Origin: Syngnathus acus
Taxonomy: Eukaryota > Chordata > Actinopteri > Syngnathiformes > Syngnathidae
Reading direction: 5' to 3'
Length of the DNA stretch: 64,000 nt
Assembly: GCF_901709675.1 (NCBI RefSeq)
Contig: NC_051087.1
Location: forward strand, 13,581,384-13,645,383
Shown one piece after another: positions 56,038 to 64,000 of this stretch (the stretch's first letter is position 1; each line of letters opens with the position of its first letter). The notes below the pieces were generated by a model, which searched no databases, was not told the origin of the DNA, and saw only the letters and a program-made list of their open reading frames with translations. Position numbers and translations under genes: made by a program.

Positions 56038-59000
56038 GAATACAAAATATTGCCTCTGGGAAGGCAAAATCTTTTGATATGAAAAAAAATAGTCACACAA
56101 TTTGTCACTCAGCATGGAAACAGAAGACTCATGCCGTTGTAAATTGTGCAAATTGTAAAGATCTGTAAATATTTACGAAGGTAAACAATAAGGGTGTCAC
56201 TTTTAGACAGCCCTCCTCCCTTTTTTATTGCAAAGGTACAATGACTATAATTATCTGTACAGTGTTTTTTTTGTCCATAAAACCCTTCCATTGGTAACAA
56301 TAGTGGCTGCACTTGATAGTTATGGTCCTATCACTTCTCCAGAACCTTTGGACAGGCAAGAACATATCACCTTCATACCTCATCATGATGCATTTGTTGA
56401 GGCATTAGTTTCTATTATTTAAACTTTAGACTCTAGCAAATATTCACTGTTCAGTGTGCCCCCCCCCCCCCCCCCCAAAAACAAATCCATTATTGTGAAT
56501 CATTTGATTGTCATGAGTTTTGAAAGTAGAAACAATGTACACCACATTCAATTTTATTCAAGTATTTTCAGGACCAGAGACCTTTTTAAAGATCATGTTT
56601 CAATTTGTTGGCATTATTTCATTAGGTAAGGGCTCTCATATGAAGTCATATAATGCAAATGAACACTTCTAATGAGCATTTCTTAGAAACAGAATCCATT
56701 TTATTGCCGCTGTCAGTCAAAGGTACATTCACACCGAGGATTCTTTTTTTCGGTCGGAAAGTGCAACATAAAGCATACACGGTCTTAGTAAAAATGAAAT
56801 GAGTAAAAATGAAATAAATAAAATTAAAATATATGTGCTATCAACATCAGGTGTAGTTGTGAGATTTTAACATAAAAGTGATTTCTTTAGTGCTCATGGG
56901 TCTGATAGCCGTGGAGAAGAAGCTGTTTAGGTGGCAGGAAGTTGTGGTCTAAACGGACTGTAGCCTGGGGAGAGGGTCAAACAGGCTGCGTCCAGGGCAC
57001 AAGGATCTTCTGCCTCCTCTGCAGAGATAAAAAAAAGTATTGACATTCTGACATTCTGTGTAAAAATAACAAAAGTTGTCATTCAAATAATTACTTGAGT
57101 AAAAGCAAAAAAAATAAAAAATTGAGGCCGTTCATGGTTTCACCTGGGCAGTTCAGGTAGGACTCCCACTGGTTGATCTTTTCATGCATGTTACCATGCT
57201 TGATACAGATAACGAAATGCTCCTTGTATAAAGACTCACCTTTTTGCACCCAAGGTTGATGCTTTAGGTAAAGTTTTAGGATACGTAGTCAGTCAAGGGA
57301 TATTAAAATATAAAAACAAAAGATGTCAGCATTTTCCCCATGAACACATCTATTGTATTACCTAACCAAAAGAAATAGATCATGGAATTAGATCATATAG
57401 GTTAAGGGTTGGAATTTTTTTTTTATATGTATATACACACGGCTGTACAGGACTATAGGTAAAATATTATAATTCACAAGTGAACGTTTATTTACGCGCA
57501 ATTGAAAAAAAATATGTTCAGTGCATTATGAATTCTTCAAATACAAGAATATCTTCAACAATTCACAAAAACACATTAGCTAGGAGCAACAGTTGCCATT
57601 TTTGGCACGAGTGGTCATCGCTAGTTGACACTCTGGCTTGTCCAGTGTCGAGTCCACAATATTACTGTTGAGTTTCACTCTCTTCATTGTCACTCATGTT
57701 GCTGACATGAATGGAACCTTCTTTCATATTGTTAAATGGCAGCCTGCAGCATTCCTTTCTCGCTTTTGGGTGGCAAGCATTGCATTCAGGTCTCCGGGCT
57801 GTTCTAATCTATCCAATTGCACGTCACGTCATACTAGGTTGACATAGTGCTAATTACAAATGGGTGTAATGCTTCAAAAGATTGGCGGAGACAGAAACTT
57901 CCACAGCTGCTTTTCTTTCCACGTTTATTATTTTAATCATTTTTATGCATTTTAAACAAAAGTAACGACCCTGTAAAAAGTACTCAGCCAACATTCATAT
58001 ACCATGCCATTTGTGGCTTTTTGGAGCACGCTCTGTTCACTCTGACTGGGGACACGGTGCACCAGAGAGCCTGGCAGGACAATTGGGAACTGTAAAAGCA
58101 AGAATACAACTCAAATTTTTAAGGATGATCTTTTTCCAAAGTTTGTGGTTGTTTATTATGGTTGCTGAAAGACAAACTAGATACAGTTTACAGTAGTCTT
58201 GTTAGTCACAACAACAACAACACTGGCAAATTCAGTAATTCATTGATGGGGCGCGCACTCAGCCTCTCAGTACAATACCTGTAAAAAAAATAATGTGTTC
58301 TCTGCTTAACCCTCACTTTGTGCAAAATCCAGACATTGATAAGGTGTGGGGAAAAGGTAGATTTTTTTTATTAACCAGTAATCTTTGTTGTAATTATGTC
58401 CTAGCTTTGAACAGTTTAATAAGAAAAAGGCAAATGCCACAAAAACAGTAATTGGTAAATAGATGCATCTAACTTAATTATTGTTAAGTATCGGCATCGA
58501 CAATATTGGTCCTGTTCGGATCGATACCGAACTAGTCAGTATCCCACATGACTAGTGTTGCGCCATCAAACAAGTGAATTTCAAAACTCAAGAGACATCA
58601 TGGGAAAATATATTTAACTGAAGAAAGGTGGCCAGAGATACATATAATGAGACAAAAAATCCGCATGAAATTCTTTGACAGTTTAAATGTAATCTATAAA
58701 TCTAAATAATTATTCAGTTGAATCTCTTTTGTGTTACAGAAAATAAACGAGAAGCATTGATTCACAAGCGGTTAAATTTGTCCAAATCTGCATAATAATG
58801 CTACCTATGATTACAAACAATATGTGCTATTACTCTTTGTCCAATCTTGTTTTCACTGATTGTTTGACTACTTGTTGAAACATTACATTCAGGAGAACAC
58901 CAAGGATGTAATTGGATGGATGTTATTAAAAAGTCAATAGTATCAAGTGCAGCTCGAGAATTTTCATTGGAAAGAAAGAATACTAATTTAAAAAAAATTA

Positions 59001-59104
59001 ACTCTTCTGAGAAAAAAATTAACTTTGCATTAATTAAGATTATTATTGTGACATAATTGATTCTTCTTGTTCTTCTTAATATTGTTATTATTATTACTAT
59101 TATT
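56038..59104. other. kcnq5 intron 1, little recognised
   Basis: AT-rich. A pure poly-C run of 18 lies at 56460-56477. A segment around 56895-57025 (GTGGAGAAGAAGCTGTTTAG, GGCTGCGTCCAGGGCACAAG) looks like a worn retroposon but I could not assign it. Confidence 0.4.
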
Positions 59105-59281
59105 AGTTGTCAGTCACTGATGGGTTAGTGGTACGCTCGCCTGACATTAATGGTGTGCGTGTGCATGTGTGACTGGTTTGTCTCTATATGTGCTCTGTGG
59201 CTGGCTGGCGACCAGTTCAGGGTGTAGTCTGCCTTTCACCCTAAGTCAGCTGAGCTAGACTCCAGCACCCCCTGGGACCCT

Positions 59282-59283
<2 letters not shown>
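59105..59283 (+). repeat. tRNA-headed SINE with L2-like tail
   Basis: The head GATGGGTTAGTGGTACGCTC then GCCTGAC is tRNA-like. The rest (GGCTGGCTGGCGACCAGTTC, GAGCTAGACTCCAGCACCCC) is the L2-like 3' end. It shows how these retroposons join the two parts. Confidence 0.65.

Positions 59284-59284
<1 letters not shown>

Positions 59285-59338
<54 letters not shown>
59285..59338 (+). repeat. (AGT)n microsatellite
   Basis: About 18 perfect AGT units directly at the 3' end of the SINE, probably grown from its tail. Confidence 0.96.
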
Positions 59339-59339
<1 letters not shown>

Positions 59340-59389
59340 ACCATGGGAGATGGATGCTGAGATAATTTCTTATAAATCATGCATTGAAG

Positions 59390-60075
59390 AGGATACGTCT
59401 ATACACTAGAATAGACATAAACAGGCAACAACAGGCTAAACGATACGGTATGCTAACGTTACATAAACACAAACGAGGAACTGAGAACGTGCCTGACGTA
59501 ACATTAACAGTTATTCAAATAACTATAACATAAACAACCCGTTTATCAAACCATCCGTGTCACTCCAAATCATTAAATCCATCGAAATTATCGTCCTCTG
59601 TATCACTTAAAAAAAACGCTGCTGCTGACTCCGGAAGTACATGCAGCGCTGACGTCAGACTCATCCTCAGTTGCGGTTCCAATTATTCCACAGGCATATA
59701 TGACTATATATACGTAAACTATAAATTAAATAACTGCAACATAAATAAAAAGTTTAGTGAACCATCTGTGTCATTCCAAATCATTAAATCCATCGAAATC
59801 TTTGTCCTCCGTGTCACTTATAAACATCGCCACTGCTGACTCCAGAAGTACATCAGACTCATTGTCAGTTGCGGTTCCAATTATTCCACAGGCCTCGTGC
59901 TCCCTCATGTGGTTTAAAGTGAAAACATGTGAAGTGATCAACTATACTAGTAAGTAAGTAGTGTGTTAATGATCATGTAATAATGTGTGAATTATTTCAC
60001 ATATAAGTCGCTCCTGATTATAAGTCCCCCAACCAAACTATGAGAAAAACTGCGACTTATCGTCCGGAAAATACG
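59390..60075 (-). mobile_element. Sister copy of the outer transposon
   Basis: The right end GTCCGGAAAATACGAT and subterminal CACATATAAGTCGCTCCTGA correspond to the outer element at 44211. On the minus strand SDTEDDNFDGFNDLE then stop lies at about 59609-59562, and a second SDTEDKDFDGFNDLE lies near 59817-59770. The GTTTAGCC target (59434-59441, reverse strand) is uninterrupted here. The left side is truncated beside the AGT repeat. Confidence 0.82.
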
Positions 60076-60736
60076 ATACGTTTCAAATAACTGATGAAAT
60101 AAGATTTGTTTTCTTCCTATTACATGTAATTTGATTAATTTGTCAAACTCAGCCGTCTTTCTTTAGAGCAATGAATTGGAAAGTCAGTCAAATAGCATAA
60201 TATGTACTTAGACACTTTAGACACAAACTCTTTACATTTCCGTGTTTCATTAATGTTGGCATCGCAGGGTCTCTGTAGTGCTGCTGTTCTTTATGATACA
60301 ATATTTACTTGATCATAACTGTTTTTTATTAGTTTGCAAATTCACACAGATCTTACTGATTTACAATATATTCGATCTTAAAAAAAAAACACACTAGAAC
60401 ATATCTGGTCTGTAGTATGGGGATTAAAAATTGTTTTGCAAAATCATGCCTAACGGTCCTTGAGGTGATGATGTCATTGACGGAGTGGGATGATCTTTGG
60501 AGCAAGAATTGAAGGGAACTACACATTTATACACACATGCATACAATAAAGTGCCAGAATCACTTTTTCAGTTTTCAGAATTACAGCTCAATTGTTATTT
60601 CATTCAAATGTGTAGAGGCACAAATAATACCAGACCATTCAGTTAGAACATTTAGGAGGAAACATCTGCATCTGTTAAACGTATGAGCATCTTATTTGCG
60701 CTAATGTGAACAGGCATACTTTTCCCTTCCTTTTGT
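60076..60736. other. kcnq5 intron 1, nothing recognised
   Basis: AT-rich spacer between two transposons. No supported feature. Confidence 0.35.
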
Positions 60737-60744
60737 GTCTATAT

Positions 60745-62035
60745 CAGGGGTGGGCAAACTACGGCCCGCGGGCCACATCCGGCCCACGGGACCGTTTAAT
60801 CCGGCCCGCCAACCCTGAATTAATTGTATTATTAAACTTTTTTTTTGGTCATTTTGCCTGCAATGACTGCGTTTCCCCAGTAGATGGGGAACCGCTCGCC
60901 TGCGCATTTACTACCGGAAGCCGTGTCAGAAAGCTCGGTGCACACTCACAAGTGCGTGTACGTACGTACTCAGTAGTACGGACATGGCGCACTCGCGCTC
61001 TATTTGTATCAGTCCCGAATTTAGAGCGTGGGCTGTGACGACAGCATTCTTGTAATTCGCTCGCTGAGCTTTCAGATACAGTTTTACGCTAAAGCCACCC
61101 ACAAACCTTCCCCTGGAATCCTTCCATTAAAATGAGTGGCCCGAAGAAAAGAAGTGAGTGCCGAATGTTAAAAGAGTGGCCAATTTGGCTCGACGTACGC
61201 GACGTGACGTTCAGCCACATCAACCCGTCACAGATCGAGGTAAACGGATCTCTCCTAAGAATTGCCACAACAAATTTTACTCCAGACTATGACGCACTAG
61301 CAAAAAAGGGAGACCAACAACACTGTTCCCACTGAAAATGAAGGGGAGGCTCTCAAGTTTGTTGTAAAAAAATGCATTTTGAATATGATTTGTACACATA
61401 GCAGGGATTGAAACTAGCGACCATTCTCATTTTCAAACAATGCAGGATGCTCAAGGACATTGATGCACCACCTGTTTGCGACTAATCTTAACCTGTAAAG
61501 TTCTTAAGGCTTACTTTAAGGAAGTGTTTCCCGTTTCCTCACCTCTGTTACCAGGTGTTTGTGAGTTAAAACTCTGCTCTGATGTTCAGATACCCCTCAC
61601 CGTGTTGCCGTTTTGATTACTTTATTTGGATGTATGCTTTCACCGATTCTTCAAGATGATATATTTGGTCAGAATGTTTGCTGTTTGATGTGATCTCATA
61701 AGATAAACATTTTTCATTAATCTGACCTGCAGGCACTGAAGTGATGGAGACTGTTATTCATAATAATAGTGTCGTATTTTATGAGAATCACTGATAGCAG
61801 TTTTTTAGTGATTTTTTTTTTAATGCTGTTAATAAATGCATTTGTTTTCAAAAACCTTGTTTGGAATATCCATGCTTTACTACCTACTAAAGGCCAAAAT
61901 CTTTTATGCAATGACCTTTACAGGTCGCTTATATTACTTCACACAAACACTACGTCCATCTGCTCCTGGTTCGGCCCTCCGGTCCAAATTTAGAACCCAG
62001 TTCGGCCCGCGAGTCAAAAAGTTTGCCCACCCCTG
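60745..62035 (+). mobile_element. GTF2IRD2-like hAT, uninterrupted sister copy
   Basis: 1291 bp. Left end CAGGGGTGGGCAAACTACGG, right end AAAGTTTGCCCACCCCTG. GTCTATAT is exact at 60737-60744 and 62036-62043. It is the inverted sister of 46314-49668 but lacks the inner transposon: around 61620-61650 the complement reads CCAAATAAAGTAATCAAAAC without a break. It carries the fused frame at 61132-61335. Confidence 0.93.
61132..61335 (+). pseudogene. Fused transposase N- and C-terminus (67 aa)
   Basis: It reads MSGPKKRSECRMLKEWPIWL and ends RIATTNFTPDYDALAKKGDQ then QHCSH. Same junction as 49084-49317 but with small deletions in the KVDT and RHRSRLTDRH parts. The catalytic core is absent. Confidence 0.75.
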
Positions 62036-62043
62036 GTCTATAT

Positions 62044-62589
62044 AAATGCATAGGTGAGTGTCTAAGCACCTTGAAACGGAGTTGTGGACCGCTGCTGGAC
62101 ATATTCTGGTATTGTTCTGTATGTACTGTTGTCTCCCTGAGGGGGAATTTCATTTGAAAGATTTAATTTACCAGTGATCCTACTGCCTGTGCACTCAGCT
62201 TCTTCACGAGTTGTTTATTTATTGCTCTTTCCAATGCTTACAAATGATGTTGGCCTTGCTGCTTGTGCAGCTGAAGGCGATTGTCCGCTTCATCTTTGGC
62301 CGTTGAAAGAAAAATAAACCTTAATAATACTTTTTGGGTACGCATTTACTATGCAGTTTATTTCTTATGTTTTTGTTTGTTCTCCCTGCAGCTCAGTCAA
62401 GGATGTAGGTGTAGTGTACAAGCGGTAATAAAAGCAGAAGCCAATTTGTTTGGATGGAGTGAAGTGAGTCAACATCAAGCCATATGTAGCGATGCAGCAG
62501 TGCTCACTGGAGTTAACGGACCCATGTGTGGCTGTAATGCAAGTGTACACTCAACCTGTTAGACATGCATAAATACATACACAAACACA
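62044..62589. other. kcnq5 intron 1, nothing recognised
   Basis: Short intron stretch without a supported feature. Confidence 0.35.
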
Positions 62590-62925
62590 CATAAAAAAGA
62601 TTAAAGATTAAAGATTAAAGTCCCAATGATCGTCACACACACACCTGGGTGTGGTGAAATTTGTCCTCTGCATTTAACCCATCCCCGTGTGATTTTAATC
62701 CATCCCCTGGGGGAGAGGGGAGCAGTGAGCAGCAGCGGTGCCGCGCTCGGGAATCAGTTGGTGATCTAACCCCCCAATTCCAACCCTTAATGCTGAGTGC
62801 CAAGCAGGGAGGCAATGGGTCCCATTTTTATAGTCTTTGGTATGACCCGGCCGGGGTTTGAACCCACAACCTTCCAGTCTCAGGGCGGACACTCTACCAC
62901 TAGGCCACTGAGCTGTGAGATCATT
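62590..62925 (-). repeat. Full-length tRNA-derived SINE
   Basis: On the minus strand it begins CTCAGTGGCCTAGTGGTAGA (A box TGGCCTAGTGG) and continues to GGTTGTGGGTTCAAACCCCG (B box GGTTCAAACCC). It then has a body shared with 8391 and 23000, and ends in tandem CTTTAAT repeats and an A/T run. It is the only copy of the three with its promoter head. Confidence 0.88.
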
Positions 62926-63811
62926 TTAACGGATACATCATACTTCCAACAGGCAAGAGATTTTAATGAACACCTAATCCAGCATTTCTGTGGGATGGCG
63001 AGTCGCAGATCAGATCAGAGAATTCATTGTTGGTGTCGTGTGTGAGCGCAACAATTGTATGTCCATTTTTTACGTCATGGGATTATATGTCCCCTATATT
63101 GTACATAAGGTCTGGACAATCCATTTTCCATGTTAGAAAATGGAAAATTGGTCGAGAGCCACTCCACCATTTCATGTAGTTTAATGAAATTCTGCCTGTA
63201 TAAATGTTCTTGTCATTAAAAAAGCAAACATAATTGTAGGCAGTCATTAAAATTAAATATATAAAGTTATGTCGCTATTAAATCAATATTGCCCCCAAAC
63301 TTGGCAACAGTGTACGTCTTTTTTTCTATATTTCGAAAGTCTGCTGACCTTACGAGCACCAACCACAAACTCACATTCTTGCCTACAACACACAGGAAAT
63401 AGGAACATAAGGAGCACTTAAAGCTTTAAGTTTTTGAAAAAAATAAATAAAATAGTCACAAAATAAATCTGTCAAAGTTGCTAAATGCAATACTGCAGGG
63501 CTCTGTGCTTGCTGCTGAAAAGGTGATTAGTTGGAAGCTTCCTTTTTGTACATCTCCAGTAACCTCAGTTGTGACGGTCGGATTACAGCCTACCTTACTT
63601 ACCCTGGACACAGCCTGTTCGAACCTTCAGGCAGTAAGCTAGGGTCCATTTGAACTAGAACCTCCTACCACATGAACAGTTTCCAACCCTTGGCTATCAG
63701 ACTCGTGAACACGAAATAAACCAGTATCACTTAACACTTCACCTGATGTCTCCACATTGTCTATAGTCTGAGTGATCTATTATGTACAATCAGTTCCAAA
63801 ATGAAATAAGT
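62926..63811. other. kcnq5 intron 1, nothing recognised
   Basis: AT-rich, no supported feature. A phrase CTTACTTACCCTGGACACAG near 63594 may be a worn retroposon. Confidence 0.35.
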
Positions 63812-64000
63812 ACCGTGTTGGCCCGAATATAAGACGGTGTTTTTTGCATTGAGTTAAGACTGAAAAAGTGGGGTTGTCTTACATTCGGGGTGTAGACATT
63901 ATACCCATTCACGACGCTAGATGGCGCCAGATATCTTTAAAGCGAATGCTGAACTTAACTCCCCAGGCCAAAGCGAACCCCTGTCACAAAGAAGAAGAAT
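63812..64000 (+). mobile_element. ACCGTGTTGGCCCGAATATAAGACG transposon, cut by window end
   Basis: The left end ACCGTGTTGGCCCGAATATA and about 180 bases that follow are the inverted match of 25638-25821. Its right end lies outside the window. Confidence 0.75.

Overview
The window is vertebrate nuclear DNA, almost certainly from a teleost fish. It has split genes with GT-AG introns, Rex3/RTE-like and L2-like LINE remnants, tRNA-derived SINEs, many non-autonomous hAT-type elements with 8-bp target duplications, and long di-, tri- and tetranucleotide repeats. I see no bacterial operon, CRISPR array, RNA gene or intact virus. I cannot name the species.

Two genes are recognisable, both on the + strand. 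Positions 2306-19984 carry the last 18 coding exons of a RIM active-zone scaffold gene, called rims1. I placed them by splice sites, reading phase and similarity. Joined, they make one open frame of about 727 codons that ends with the C2B domain and a stop at 19982-19984. The 3'UTR probably runs to about 22.27 kb. About 7.2 kb beyond the rims1 stop, position 27181 begins coding exon 1 of kcnq5 (Kv7.5 potassium channel), which ends at a GTAAGT donor after 27515. RIMS1 and KCNQ5 are also neighbours in the same orientation on human chromosome 6q13, which supports both calls. No further kcnq5 exon was found, so 27516-64000 is read as part of its intron 1.

The rest is mostly transposon-derived or unrecognised intron. 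1-910 is a decayed antisense Rex3/RTE-like reverse transcriptase, and 11.2-12.0 kb is the 3' end of the same kind of element with an expanded ATGG tail. hAT-like elements with duplicated 8-bp targets lie at 7299-8306, 22345-23560, 34127-34976, 39447-39755, 39908-40451, 44980-45746, 46314-49668, 54122-54438, 55546-56029 and 60745-62035. A second group has CCGTATTTTCCGGACTATAAG-like ends and traces of a transposase with a psq-like start and an acidic C-terminal tail. Its copies lie near 2.5, 17.7-18.1, 23.8-24.5, 35.6-36.4, 44.2-49.8, 46.7-49.1 and 59.4-60.1 kb.

The most striking region is 44.2-49.85 kb, a set of nested insertions. One element with these ends holds a BED-type hAT and a GTF2IRD2-like hAT. 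The second hAT holds another element of the group, and that one holds a tandem array of eight units, mostly 251 bp and nearly identical. Paralogous copies at 59.4 and 61.6 kb keep the uninterrupted target sites and support the order of insertion.
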